A stretch of 64,000 nucleotides of DNA from Petasospora fabianii (lineage: Eukaryota; Ascomycota; Saccharomycetes; Phaffomycetales; Wickerhamomycetaceae): assembly GCA_022641835.1 (NCBI GenBank), contig CP048717.1, positions 1,364,001-1,428,000 on the forward strand, written 5' to 3'. The number at the start of each line of letters is the position of its first letter. Within the stretch, counting starts at the first letter, position 1. Below, one piece after another: positions 21,607 through 33,700 of the stretch. Under the pieces are notes generated by a model. It was not told the origin of the DNA, did no database searches, and saw only the letters and a list, made by a program, of their open reading frames with translations. The translations under genes and the position numbers were made by a program.

Positions 21607-22746
21607 TTAATTCTGCTTCTGGATAACTTCACCAATTTCCAAGTAAGTACCAAACACACGATCCCAGAACCAAGAAGTAACACCAAACCCAAGTTCATAG
21701 TTCTTATAGTGATGTTCCAAATGATACTTCTTCAATTTTTGCAAGTAACTTGGCAACTTGGCATGATGAAGGATGTAATGAGTACAATCATACATGATAT
21801 AACCCATGAACCCACCGGCAAACCCACAACATGCCCAGTAATATGGCAAGATGGAGAAGACGAGTTTATAGAATGGGTAACACAATGCAACGAATAAAGT
21901 TGGTGGCATAACCAATCTATATTGGTCCATTGGCAAATAGTGATGAACACCATGAAGTAAGAAATGCACTGTAAGTGCGATTGGATGATCTGGTAAGTGA
22001 TCATCCAAGTGGAACAAAAATCTGTGCATAGCATACTCAATCAAAGTCCAAACGAACAAACCGATACCATAGAGGGCAAAAGCACCAAAGATGTTCAAAT
22101 TGCGGAGACCGATGGAGAAGACGTACAAATTGACAGGAATCCAAATGGTTGGAACGACCCACCATGGTGTAAGTGATAGTGGTTCTAAGAAGTTACCAAA
22201 TAATGGAGCTGAACCTTTACCATAATGTCTTGGTCTATGAACTTGATCGAGGTAAAATTCCTTTGAGAAGCCACCAAAGAGCACTTGCATGAGTAGAGGC
22301 TTAGTCAAGTCCAAGAACTTGTGGTTTTTCAAGTCTCTATCAAAGTCAGTAACGATACTTAACTTCTCATATGCTGGTGTACCATGCATAGCTGTAGAAT
22401 CAAACTCTTCATCATCGTTATCGTTACCATCAAGTTTAACCTCTTGCTTATGCTTTGGATTCGAAAGAAGTTCTTCTTCTTCCTCTGCTGTAGCGAGATA
22501 TCCAACAAGATAGTTCTCATCAAGAATCTCATACGTGGTTTCTGAGTGAGCATGAGAAATTTCATCAGCCAAGATGTCAGTGATGTCCTTACCGGCCCAT
22601 TCGGTGATGAGCTCAGCACCACCTGGATGCTCGTCAAGGAAGTCAGTCACGTTATAAACTTTGCGATGGAATACAGAGACCCAAACATCCTTTTCGGAGT
22701 TGTGCTTTTCGAGCTCTTTCTTCGAGATCAAAGGTAATGTAGACAT
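21607..22746 (-). CDS. SCS7: Sphingolipid alpha-hydroxylase Scs7 (Fa2h)
   Basis: ER enzyme that 2-hydroxylates the very-long-chain fatty acid of ceramides. The 379 residues comprise an N-terminal cytochrome b5 domain with HPGG (40-43) and a second haem histidine near 65. An acidic linker follows, then a membrane-embedded di-iron hydroxylase with the histidine clusters HRFLFH, HFLLHGVHHYLP, HYILHH and YHLEHHYKN. It is divergent from the ZDS gene across about 1 kb; SCS7 and ZDS1 are also neighbours in S. cerevisiae, though there both are on the same strand. Confidence 0.96.
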   Translation of the reverse strand: MSTLPLISKKELEKHNSEKDVWVSVFHRKVYNVTDFLDEHPGGAELITEWAGKDITDILADEISHAHSETTYEILDENYLVGYLATAEEEEELLSNPKHKQEVKLDGNDNDDEEFDSTAMHGTPAYEKLSIVTDFDRDLKNHKFLDLTKPLLMQVLFGGFSKEFYLDQVHRPRHYGKGSAPLFGNFLEPLSLTPWWVVPTIWIPVNLYVFSIGLRNLNIFGAFALYGIGLFVWTLIEYAMHRFLFHLDDHLPDHPIALTVHFLLHGVHHYLPMDQYRLVMPPTLFVALCYPFYKLVFSILPYYWACCGFAGGFMGYIMYDCTHYILHHAKLPSYLQKLKKYHLEHHYKNYELGFGVTSWFWDRVFGTYLEIGEVIQKQN

Positions 22747-23049
22747 TGCTTAGGGTCAAACAGGGGAAAGAGAGAGTGTGTGTATGGGTATGAGTGAGAG
22801 ACACTATTAAGAGACGAATGTAATATTTCTTTTGGATGTCGAGGGAGTGTGAGGCGTTTTTTTGAGAGAATAGAAATGTGAATCAGTTAAAATAACGTGA
22901 GTTGTAACAACAGATGGTGCGGAAAGAGCGGGTTTATATTTGTTTTGGGGGCGTTAAAAAGTTTAGTATCGCGTGTTTTTTGTTTATTTTTTTTTTATTT
23001 TTTTTTTTTTAATTTTTTTTGCACCGCCACATTACATAATCAAATATTA

Positions 23050-23103
23050 CACTAGCCACAGACAGCCGGATTAGGGTGACCCCGCGAAAAGGTGTGGCTA
23101 GTG
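23050..23103. repeat. 11-bp perfect inverted repeat with internal GGGTGACCC and TTAGGG
   Basis: Arms CACTAGCCACA (23050-23060) and TGTGGCTAGTG (23093-23103) are perfectly complementary and enclose 32 bases. The enclosed DNA contains TTAGGG (a Tbf1/telomere-type core) overlapping the small palindrome GGGTGACCC. It could be a DNA-binding site, a terminator-like hairpin, or a structured RNA element. Confidence 0.6.
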
Positions 23104-23290
23104 GGTTCTCTCCATCCCAAGTGAAGGTCATAAACTATTGTGATGGATAATTTGGTTGATTTTTATGATATTTTGTTGATTTAAAAGACTATTAGAAGGT
23201 TTTGATCTCAGCTTATAACACTTATCTACTTTTTAACCCTAAATTATACACTATAATCCTCCTTAATAACCCTATTCACCTCAAATCATA

Positions 23291-23325
23291 ACGCGTCGTG
23301 CGCGTTCCGCGTCCAAAAAACGCGT
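23291..23325. promoter_or_regulatory. Pair of ACGCGT (MCB-like) sites
   Basis: ACGCGT occurs at 23291-23296 and 23320-23325 with further CGCG-rich DNA between them. MCB sites direct G1/S transcription via MBF in yeasts. ZDS proteins act in cell-cycle control, so the link is plausible but unproven. Single ACGCGT copies also occur in other intergenic regions of this window. Confidence 0.35.
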
Positions 23326-23794
23326 TGGAGAAAACGACGAGACTTCAGTACTAACTAACACATAGACCTCTTTCCAATGGTGAAACGTGTGTTTGTTTGT
23401 TTTTTTTCTTAACTGTCGTCTTCTTATTGGCTACCACTTTACTCAATCACTCCCCCTGTGCTCTTTCATATCTCGTTTTCCCGCATTTTATTGAGACCTT
23501 TCCGCTTGTGTGATCCCACTCGTGTTCTCACGTCGTTCGATTGGGCTCGCTAAACCAATTAAAGATTGTTACATATCCCGTTCAATCAGTGTATTCAAGG
23601 ACTTGATTGTTTGAATACTCGGTATAATCTACCAAGAATACCCGGTGTCCACACTCTTACCTGGTTTCCCTTAACCCATCTCTATTATTACCTCTCACAT
23701 ACACCCCTGCATACTCCCTTCATTTGTCATACCTTACACATAATCCATTGTCACCGTCTTCAGAAACACACTTACTCACATACACACACACAAT

Positions 23795-26203
23795 ATGTCT
23801 TCTTCGTACACAACGATATCAAGGAGAACATCCTCCTCGCATCGAGCTGACACATCTGATGACACGACACGACAACGGAATAGTTCCCCACCAACATCAT
23901 CATCAGCATCCGCATCATCACAAGGGAAAGTGTCTGGAGAAGAGCTTGATCTCAAGGCTAAGCGTAAATCAAATGCATATCTTGCTGCAGAAGCTGTTCA
24001 ACAAGAGAGAGATGCCATCAAGACACTCAAAAGACTCTCTATGGGTGGATCATTAAGTATTGACCCAGATTTACCTTATGGTGTTGATAATGAGTTTGAA
24101 GACTTCCAAAAGAAACGTCAACATAGACGTAGATCTTCAAGTGGGTCTTCAAGATCCTCGACGAGTTCATTTGATGATAAAGATGAATATGAGGATGATT
24201 TTGGTGATAAAACGCTCATCGATGACCAAACGACAGATTCCCATGATACCGATGATAATGATAATGATGATGAAGATTTTAAGATTGATTCAGAGAAATT
24301 GATGTGGGTTCCTGCAAAATCACATCCAAGTATCGCTCCAGATCAATTCAGACGTCATGTTCAATCAACACTTGATGATATCACTAAGAAAAATGGCAAG
24401 ATCAAATCATCAGACAGTATCCCATCTTTGAAAGAGTTGACCGATGAATTGGATAAACTCTCAGAGATGGCTGGTCTAGCTGCCACTGATGCTGTCACGT
24501 TAGCGAGATCTTTATCATCAGCATCATCTTCTTCATCTTTACTTTACGGTTCTGATGCGTCTGACTCTTTATCATTGACTTCCTCAGGTGCTGGTCCATC
24601 TGTAGAGTCACAAAGGGCAAGTGAAGAAGATATTGATCAAGATGCACCACTACTTGCCGTGGAAAACTCATTGAAGAGAAACAAATGGACAACTTACACA
24701 AGAAGAAGTCGGTCGGAGAAGGATAGGGTCAGAAGAAGACATTCTCCACTCTCTGATGAAAACTATAAGGCGTCACAGAGCAGTAACAATACCACAACTG
24801 AGAAACAACTACCACCAGAACCACAACAACAACAACCACAACAACTTCAAAAGGCTCTCCCTCCACAACCGTCTCAGAGATCCGTATCTCATGACAGTCT
24901 TCCCAGATCTTTACACCAAGATGGAACCAATCAACTCGCAAGATCTCAATCGGATATCAGCAACGTTTCAAAGAGAACAAACCATTCCAGGAACAGACAT
25001 GCTGGTTCTTTGATAAACTTGAGCTCTACACCAGATCGTAATAAGTCCTCTGTACCATCTTCCAATACCCAACAAGGCACAACAAGGGCCAATACCAGAA
25101 CCTCTTCGCTGTCCAATGAGTACCCACAAAGTAAACCTTCAGAAGTGCAAGAAGATGACCAGATTCCACCTCGAGCTCCTCGTACTCCCCCATTACAGCA
25201 ACGCCAGTACAATCGTCCAGAGACTCAAATAGCTCAGGAAGTTCCAGAGCCTCCAACTCCAATACAGGTGAGTGCTTTAAAGGAAAAGGAGAAGGAGAAG
25301 GAGAAGGAGAATAAGTCCAAGTCGAAGGAGTTCCTCAATATGTTTAAGATGAAACGTTCTACATCACCAAAGAGCAAGGATAAGAAGAGAATCACCCCAA
25401 CAAGATCAACTTTCCCACAGAATGAGAACTCGTCTGTGTCTGGTTCGGAGATGAAACAGTTTGCACAACAACATGACTACCAACAACAGCAGTCTGATCC
25501 ACATCAACAGCAACAATACTCTCAGTACCCACAACAGTCTACGACACAGCAGGCTCCACAAAAGTCACCACAACGACCAAGTCTTAGACCAACTACTTTC
25601 AAGTTGATCAACAAAAAGGATGATAAGTCCCGTCAACAGCGTGGCTTGCAAGAATCTGTTAATGTGATGCCTAAGAGTACTTCTTCATCCTCCATCTCCA
25701 CCACTACAACTACCACTTCACAATCTCAAAGATCACCAGAGGCATCCCAACCATCTACCCCAACTCATTCACAACAACCCATGGGTCAACCTCCAAACAC
25801 TGATGAACAACATCGTGCCCAACGTGAACTCCTAGTCCGCAAGCTGTCTCGTGAAAACATCCAAAAATCCACTAAGCCAAACGCCCCAGTACAGTTTACA
25901 GACTCTGCATTCGGATTCCCATTACCACCATTATCACATTCTACAATCATCATGCTCGACTACAGATTCCCAATTCATGTCGAGAGGGCACTCTACAGAC
26001 TCAGTCATCTCAAGTTGGCCAATCCGAGAAGACAGTTGAGACAGCAGGTTCTACTGTCAAACTTCATGTATGCCTATTTGAACTTGGTCAATCATACGCT
26101 GTATTTGCAACAGTTGGATGAAGAGAATGGCGAGAAAGGTGATGATGGTGTTACTGGAGATAATGCTACTGCTTTGGATAATGTTGGTAGTCAGAATGTC
26201 TGA
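23795..26203 (+). CDS. ZDS1: Zds1/Zds2 family regulator
   Basis: Regulator of the PP2A-Cdc55 phosphatase in mitosis and polarity in S. cerevisiae. The 802-residue protein is largely low-complexity (Ser-, Gln- and Asp-rich). It has the two conserved ends of the family: an N-terminal block KRKSNAYLAAEAVQQER ... LKRLSMGG (about 51-85), and the C-terminal Zds_C domain (about 700-785) with FGFPLPPLSHSTIIMLDYRF and VERALYRLSHLKLANPRRQL. The middle is disordered, with basic KEKEKEKEKENKSKSKEF and Gln-rich stretches. A single gene here corresponds to both S. cerevisiae paralogues. Confidence 0.9.
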   Translation: MSSSYTTISRRTSSSHRADTSDDTTRQRNSSPPTSSSASASSQGKVSGEELDLKAKRKSNAYLAAEAVQQERDAIKTLKRLSMGGSLSIDPDLPYGVDNEFEDFQKKRQHRRRSSSGSSRSSTSSFDDKDEYEDDFGDKTLIDDQTTDSHDTDDNDNDDEDFKIDSEKLMWVPAKSHPSIAPDQFRRHVQSTLDDITKKNGKIKSSDSIPSLKELTDELDKLSEMAGLAATDAVTLARSLSSASSSSSLLYGSDASDSLSLTSSGAGPSVESQRASEEDIDQDAPLLAVENSLKRNKWTTYTRRSRSEKDRVRRRHSPLSDENYKASQSSNNTTTEKQLPPEPQQQQPQQLQKALPPQPSQRSVSHDSLPRSLHQDGTNQLARSQSDISNVSKRTNHSRNRHAGSLINLSSTPDRNKSSVPSSNTQQGTTRANTRTSSLSNEYPQSKPSEVQEDDQIPPRAPRTPPLQQRQYNRPETQIAQEVPEPPTPIQVSALKEKEKEKEKENKSKSKEFLNMFKMKRSTSPKSKDKKRITPTRSTFPQNENSSVSGSEMKQFAQQHDYQQQQSDPHQQQQYSQYPQQSTTQQAPQKSPQRPSLRPTTFKLINKKDDKSRQQRGLQESVNVMPKSTSSSSISTTTTTTSQSQRSPEASQPSTPTHSQQPMGQPPNTDEQHRAQRELLVRKLSRENIQKSTKPNAPVQFTDSAFGFPLPPLSHSTIIMLDYRFPIHVERALYRLSHLKLANPRRQLRQQVLLSNFMYAYLNLVNHTLYLQQLDEENGEKGDDGVTGDNATALDNVGSQNV

Positions 26204-26354
26204 TCATCATTATATCCCTTGTTGGTTTTACGACTTTTGTTACTGTTTTTTTAGCATTCAAGGTGTTGTTTATCACAATTTCTTGTCTTTAGGTTTTATA
26301 AAGCATTTCTAATGGATCATGGACTCTTTTTTTGAGTTATAAGTACAGCTAGCT

Positions 26355-27494
26355 TCATTTGAGGTAAATATCCTTCATCTTGGCGAGTCGACTGAAAGTA
26401 TTCTGCAAAGCATTATTACCAGCATCATCGTTAGTATCATCATCATTATCATCATTATCGTCATCACTGTCGTCGTCATTACTTGTCCCCAGTGTAGCAT
26501 CAAATGGCTTGGTGTCGTGAGACAACACTTCCAATACCTTAACAAGAGTTTTATATCCCTTTGTGAAGCAGGACCAAGGTTGGTGTTCGTCCAATGGATT
26601 CATAGAATCACCTTTGGCGTCAACGATGAATCTTCTGGCATCGGAGGGGGAAACAAGTACAGTGTGTTTGCCGTGGAGCTCAACATCCCAGCCAAATACC
26701 GCAAGCTCAATGGCATTGCTATCATTATCAGTGACATCAACGCTCTGCTTCCTAAGCCACTTCTTCACAATCTCAATTTCATCATCTGAAAGCACTGAAA
26801 CAACATTGATATTGTCAAGGTCCCGCAATTTGTCCACGTTTCTTTGATATCTCTCTTTGAACTCAGCCACAACATCATCCATCGTGTTGAAGCTAATCTC
26901 GTATACACTCAATGGAGTACTTTGCTTCTTCCACGGACAATTAGAGCTATGACGATCATGTAAATCCTGAAGGTACTTGTCCACGACGCTTTCCACTATA
27001 TTAAACTCCCAACCATCATTGTCGTCATCATCATCATCCATTGATGCCTCTGGGACCTTGATTGCGAGTCTCGCACCACATGTCAAGCAAATTAACTCAT
27101 TCTGTCTGCTGGTATTACAGTTCCATCCATGTGTAGCACATCTCAATGGAGTAAGCCTCGTGTTTTGAACATCCCAGTTCGTCACCTTTTGGAAGGTTGC
27201 AAGTCTTGAAAGAAGTTTCTTCTTATCAAAGGGGCGGAAATCGGAGTCAGCTGACGTGTCGATGTCAAACTTTGTCGCTCTGAGACTTCGACGACTGATA
27301 TCTCGGAAGGATTTGATAGTAGGATTCTGATCAAGGGAGCGATCAGGTTTGTTGCGTCGGGAGAGGATACGTTCAATTCGATGTGATACTACCGCACGCG
27401 TTGTTGGTGTTGAGGATGAGGTAGTTGACGACGCCTGAGAGGACGGTTTATCGAGTTGGAGAGCCTCTAATGCTGCATATGCTCGATTGGACAT
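26355..27494 (-). CDS. PML39: C3HC zinc-finger protein, Pml39/Rsm1/NIPA-like
   Basis: From the ATG at 27492-27494 the protein has 379 residues; seven codons upstream begin with GTG and are excluded. A C3HC (NIPA-type) zinc finger lies in the first half: LTPLRCATHGW, ICLTCGA and DRHSSNCPW supply the Cys/Cys/His/Cys ligands. A second helical half carries ELAVFGWDVE and PWSCFTKGY. The tail is Asp-rich. Family members sit at the nuclear basket; S. cerevisiae Pml39 retains unspliced mRNA. Synteny supports the name: ZDS2 and PML39 are close and convergent in S. cerevisiae as here. Confidence 0.78.
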   Translation of the reverse strand: MSNRAYAALEALQLDKPSSQASSTTSSSTPTTRAVVSHRIERILSRRNKPDRSLDQNPTIKSFRDISRRSLRATKFDIDTSADSDFRPFDKKKLLSRLATFQKVTNWDVQNTRLTPLRCATHGWNCNTSRQNELICLTCGARLAIKVPEASMDDDDDDNDGWEFNIVESVVDKYLQDLHDRHSSNCPWKKQSTPLSVYEISFNTMDDVVAEFKERYQRNVDKLRDLDNINVVSVLSDDEIEIVKKWLRKQSVDVTDNDSNAIELAVFGWDVELHGKHTVLVSPSDARRFIVDAKGDSMNPLDEHQPWSCFTKGYKTLVKVLEVLSHDTKPFDATLGTSNDDDSDDDNDDNDDDTNDDAGNNALQNTFSRLAKMKDIYLK

Positions 27495-27747
27495 TTTGTG
27501 TAGCTCTGATTTCACGTTAGTTGAAGTTGTAGTGCACGTTTAAGTAGTATAAAAAGTCTAACGCGTCAAATTCAGTCGAGCGTGGAGAGGGGTCACCCGG
27601 TCTTCACTACGTCCACATACCCACTACTTATCATTCATTGTCATTAGCTACAAGAATCTCTAATCAATAAATCAAATGATGTTAACAAATACTAAAATAC
27701 TCTTATTAAATACAGGATAACTTAAAATAAAAATAAATGTCTGGGCA

Positions 27748-30700
27748 TCAAGCAGACGTCTGCTGCTCAACACCATTTGCAAGCTCTTCAAGCAACTTGA
27801 AGTCTCTCTTAACAATACCACCATTACCTGGAAGCTTGGTGTTGCCCTCAAGATACATGTCAACCTCTCTGGCACACTGTCTTCCCTCCTGAATACCCCA
27901 AACGATCAAGGACTGGCCTCTTCTGCAGTCACCAGCAGTGAAGAGCTTGTCCTCTACCTGGTATGAAGCATTGTTAACAGTTGGGATGGTTCCTCTTGGA
28001 CTCTTCTGAACCTCCATCTTGGAGATCTCTGGACCAATGAAACCCATAGACAGCAGCACCAAGTCAGCCTCAAAGAGTTCCTCACTGTTTGGAATCTCAT
28101 TCATTTGCCAGACACCAGACTCAGACTTCTTCCACTCAACTCTAACAGTACGGATAGCCTTGACGTTACCCTCTTCATCGCCAATGAACTCCTTAGACAG
28201 AATGCAGTACTCACGAGGATCCTTACCGTAGTGATCCTTAACCTCAGCATGACCGTAATCAACTCTGAAGATTCTTGGCCACTGCGGCCATGGGTTGTCT
28301 CTGGAACGCTCAGCAGGTGGCTGTGGCAACAACTCAAAGTTAACAACAGACTTGGCACCATGTCTAACAGCTGTACCAATACAGTCATTACCAGTATCAC
28401 CACCACCAATGACAATGACTCTCTTACCCTCAATCTTAGTACGGATCTCTGGTAAGTACTCATCGAGCAAAGCCTGTGTGTTGTTCTTCAACAAAGTCAT
28501 GGCAAAGTCGATGTTCTTCAAGTCACGACCTGGGATCTTCAAGTCTCTTGGAATGGTGGAACCAATGGCCAAGATTACAGCATCATTCTCAGCTCTTAAC
28601 TCGGTCAAATCATCAACTTGAGTGTTGCAGACAAACTTGATTCCTTCGGCCTCCAACAAGTCGGTACGACGCTTAACAATACCCTTATCCAACTTCATGT
28701 TTGGAATACCGTATATCAAGAGTCCACCTGGTCTGTCAGCTCTCTCGTAAACTGTCACAGAGTGACCAGCCTTATTCAACTGATCAGCAGCAGCCAATCC
28801 TGCAGGACCAGAACCGACAATAGCGACCCTCTTACCAGTACGTGAAGATGGTGGTTTTGGAACAACCCAGCCATGTTCAAAAGCGTTGTCAATGATTAAA
28901 CGCTCAATAGACTTGATACCGACTGGTTCCTCGATGATACCAAGAACACAGGAACCCTGACATGGAGCTGGACAGACACGACCGGTGAACTCTGGGAAGT
29001 TGTTGGTCTCAGACAACTTGTCCAAGGCAGCCTTCCACTGTTTGTTGAACACCAATTCGTTGAACTTTGGAATAACGTTGGAGATTGGACAACCAGTGTC
29101 GGATTGACAGAATGGAACACCACAGTCCATACAACGAGCAGTTTGGTAATTGGCTTCGGACTTGCTCAAAGTCTTGGACAACTCCTTCCAGTCTCTGGTT
29201 CTCGTCTTGGTAGCTCTGTAAGTCTCGTGACGTTGCTGATATTTGATGAAACCACGAACCTTGTCCAGCTTCTCAACCTTCTTAGCCTCAAGCATCTTGT
29301 CAGTGATTGTGTCCTCCAAGTCAAGAACCTTTGGTTCCTTCAATGTCGATTTGTTGGAGATTGACTTTGGAGTGCGGTTCTTTGTTATGTCACCATTGGT
29401 AACGTCAGCATCTGGGTCCAATCTCTGGAAGGACTTGAGGAATTGTTCAGACTCAATTCTCTTCAACTCAGCAACCTTTTGCTTTTCGGCTTCCAAGACC
29501 TTCTTGTAGTCAGTTGGCAAAACCTTCACAAAGGAGGAAAGATAGTGGTTGAAGTGTCTCAAGATACGGTCTGCCAACTCGGAGTTGGTGTAGTGACGGT
29601 GCTCTTCGATCAAGCCCTTGACAAAGGCAATCTCAACAGGGTCGGTCAAAGAAGACAACTCAATGGTTTCGTGGTTGACTCTGGCACTGAACTCTTTAAA
29701 GTCAGAAACGAGGACATAGGCAATACCACCGGAGGCACCAGCAAAGGCGTTGATGGAGTCCATATGAGACAAGACAACAACACGACCACCAGTCATGTAC
29801 TCAAAGGCGTTGTTACCCTTGATCTTTTCAACAACAATGGTGGCACCAGAGTTACGCACAGCGAAACGTTCACCAGCGGCACCAGCAATGAAGGCGTGAC
29901 CAGAAGTAGCACCATAGAAACAGGTATTACCAACGATAACATTCTCGTAAGACTTGAAAGAGGCACCAGCAGGAGGCTTGATGACCAACCTACCACCTGA
30001 CAAGCCCTTACCAACATAGTCGTTAGCATCACCTTCCAAGAAGAAAGTGATACCAGAAGCCAAGAAGGCACCAAAAGACTGACCTGCAGAGCCCTTGATA
30101 TTGACAACAACAGTGTCCTGTGGCAAACCATTCTCACCAAATCTCTTGGAGATACGGTAGGACAAAGTGGCACCCAAAGCACGATCAGTGTTGATGATCT
30201 CAGCGTCAATCGTGACAGGCAAACCCTTATCTAAGGTGATCTCTGCCTCGTCAACCAATTTGTTGTCCAGGCGGAGATGCAACTTGTGGTCCTGCTTCTT
30301 AACAAATCTGGTGGCAACACCTGGTCTGATGGAGTGAGCTGGGGTCAAGATTGGAGTCAAGTCAATATTGCAAGTCTTGGTATTACGGTCCTCCCTGGCT
30401 TTCAATTTCTCAGAGTGACCAACCATCTCATCAATAGTTCTGAAACCGAGTCTGGCCATGATTTTTCTGAGATCGTGTATCAAGTAGTAGAAGAAGTTGA
30501 TGACATGTTCTGGGGCACCCTTGAACTTGGCTCTCAACTCTGGGTCCTGAGTAGCAATACCGACTGGACAAGAGTTGAGGTGACACTTTCTCATCATGAT
30601 ACAACCCAAGGCAATCAATGGGATGGTAGCCAAAGTGAAGGACTCAGCACCCAAGAGAACAGCCACGGCAATATCGAAACCAGTTCTCAATTGACCGTCA

Positions 30701-33700
30701 GTCTGAACAACAACGTTTCCTCTTAAGTCATTCAAGACCAAGGTCTGGTGAGTTTCAGCCAAACCAAGTTCCCATGGAAGACCTGCGTACTTGATACCGG
30801 TCCATCTGGAAGCACCGGTACCACCATCGTGACCGGAGATCAAAACATGGTCAGCCTTAGCCTTTGCAACACCAGACGCAACGATACCAACACCAACCTC
30901 AGAAACCAACTTAACAGAGATTCCGGCTCTTGGGTTGGCACACTTCAAGTCGTAAATCAACTGCTTCAAATCCTCAATGGAGTAGATATCGTGATGTGGT
31001 GGTGGAGAAATCAAACCAACACCAGGAGTAGAATGTCTAGTCTTTGCAATAGATTTGGAAACCTTGTGACCAGGAAGTTCACCACCTTCACCTGGTTTAG
31101 CACCTTGAGCCATCTTGATCTGAATCTCGTCAGCATCGGACAAATAGTGGGAAGTGACACCAAATCTGGCAGAAGCAACCTGCTTGATGGCAGATCTCAT
31201 AGTGTCACCATTCTCATTGACAATGGAACGCTCAGCGTCCTCACCACCTTCACCACAGTTGGACTTGGCGCCCATTCTGTTCATAGCGACGGCCAAAGTG
31301 GAGTGAGCTTCCATAGAGATGGAACCATAGGACATGGCACCAGATGCAAAACGACGAGCAATCTCAGTCCATGGCTCAACCTGATCCAATGGGATTGGTG
31401 TAGAGTTCTCGTAGTCCAACTCCAACAAACCTCTCAAAGTACAATCCTTGATAGCCTCGTACTCCTTCTTGGCATACATGTCAAAGGCATGTTCGTTCTT
31501 GTTTCTGACAGCATCTTGTAAGGAAGCAATGGCGACTGGTTCGTTAACGTGCTTTGGACCACCATCTCTCCAGTGATATTCACCAGATTCAGGAAGACCA
31601 GCTGGCTTGACTGTAGATCTGGATGGGTAACCTCTTTCATGCAAGGAGAAGGCATCCTGAGCAATGTACTCAAAAGTGACACCTCTGATTCTGGAAGCGG
31701 TACCGTTGAAGCAAACGTCAATGACTGAGTTGTCAATACCCAAAGCCTCAAAGATTTGAGCACCTTTGTAAGAAGCCAAAGTGGAAATACCCATCTTGGA
31801 CATAACCTTCAAGATACCACCATCAACAGCATGTTTGTAGTTCTCGATGATGGTTTCATCCTGAATTTCATCTCTGAATAAACCTTCATGGTTCATTCTG
31901 ACCAGGGTCTCCATGGCCAAGTATGGGAAGATTGCATCAGCACCATAACCAAGCAAGACACAAAAGTGATGAATCTCCTTAGCTTCACCAGTCTCCAAGA
32001 CAAGAGCAACTTTGGAACGCTGCTTGTGACGAATCAAGTGGTGATGGATAGCACCGACGGCAATTAAAGAAGAGATGGCAACTCTGTCAGCGGAGATGGC
32101 TCTATCGGACAACACAATGATTTGATGCTCGTTGTAGATGGCATCAGATGCCTCCTGAGTGATTCTCTCAATGGTGTCCATGTATCCAAGCAGTCCAGCG
32201 CTCTTTGGGAAAGTGATATCAATCTCTGCAACGGTCCATGATGGGATGATACTGGTGATTTTCTTCAAAGCTTCGAATTGAGTTGGTTTCATGATTGGAG
32301 ACTCAAGGAGAATTCTGTTACATTGGTTCGCATTCATCTCGAGCAAATTACCCTGTGGACCAATGAAACATTGAAGAGACATAACGTTTGCCTCTCTTAT
32401 TGGATCAATTGGAGGGTTTGTCACTTGGGCAAAGAGTTGTCTGAAGTAGTCATACAACAAGACTGGGTTTTCATTTAAGCAAGCAAGTGGGGAATCATTA
32501 CCCATGGAGCCCAATGCCTCTTTACCACCAGATCCCATTGGTGCGAGAAGCAGGGACAATTGTTCAAAAGTGTAACCAAATGCCTGAAGTCTTGGATCGG
32601 TTTGAGAGCTTGTAGATGTATCAATATCGACATTGGAGCCAAGAGTAATGTTTTTGGATGAATACTTGGAGTACAAGTCTTCAAATTTGATAACCTTAGC
32701 CAACCAAGATTTGAAATCAAATTTGGATGAGATACCAGACTTCAACTGTTTATCGTCGACAATGATACCTTTCTTGGTATCAACAAGAAGCATATGACCT
32801 GGTTCCAAACGGCCCTTTTCAATGACCAAATCGTTACTGATTGGAATGACACCAACTTCAGAACCACAGATGATTCTATCATCAGAAGTGATGTAGTAAC
32901 GACATGGTCTTAATCCGTTTCTGTCAAGAGTAGCACCACAATATCTTCCATCTGTGAATGTGAACAAAGCTGGACCATCCCATGGTTCCATGAGACAAGC
33001 AGCCCATTGATAAAAGGCCTTTTTTTTAGAATCCATATTTTTGTCATTTTCCCAAGCTTCAGGAACAAGAAGCATAACAGCTTCTGGAAGGGACAAGACA
33101 CCATTGATAACCAATAATTCCAACACGTTATCAACGGCAGCAGAGTCGGAACCACCTTCTTCAATGATTGGGTATAGTTTATCCAATTCTTCTCCAAAGA
33201 ATGAGGATTCCATAACACCTTCTCTTGAGCGCATCCAATTCTTATTTCCTCTCAAAGTGTTAATTTCACCATTATGAGCTAGCCATCTAAGAGGTTGAGC
33301 TCTATCCCATGAAGGGAAAGTGTTTGTAGAGAATCTTGAATGGACAAGAGCGAAATGAGCCTCATAATCGGCATTGTTCAAATCATGGTAATAGTTGTAG
33401 ACTTGAGATGGGGTCAATTGACCCTTGTACACGATAACCTTATTGGAGAGAGAAGAGATGTAGAACCAATTGTGCAAGCCAATGGAATTTGTAGCTTGCT
33501 TTCTAAGAAGGAACAATTGCTTTTGGAATTTTTTATCGTGTTGTTTTTCAAACTCATCGAGAGATAAGTTATTAACACCTTTGAGCTCAGATAGCACCAC
33601 GATTGGTTGAAGAATGGTTGGTTCTCTTGAAAGGGCAGCGGCACCAAGGATGCTAGAATCATGCGGCACTTCTCTCCATGCCAGCACGGAGAGACCGAGA

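Larger units (their letters stand above)
22747..23794. other. 1-kb SCS7-ZDS divergent promoter region
   Basis: It includes a T-rich low-complexity tract (about 22974-23022), a long hairpin (23050-23103), two MluI-box ACGCGT sites (23291-23296 and 23320-23325) that may be MCB elements, and a CA-rich leader just before the ZDS ATG. No credible gene was found; the open frame at 23566-23850 overlaps the ZDS start and is not supported. Confidence 0.6.

Noticed and set aside
23566-24056. Plus-strand ORFs overlapping the ZDS start
   Set aside because: Out of frame with the clearly conserved ZDS N-terminal block, and composed of a CA-rich leader.
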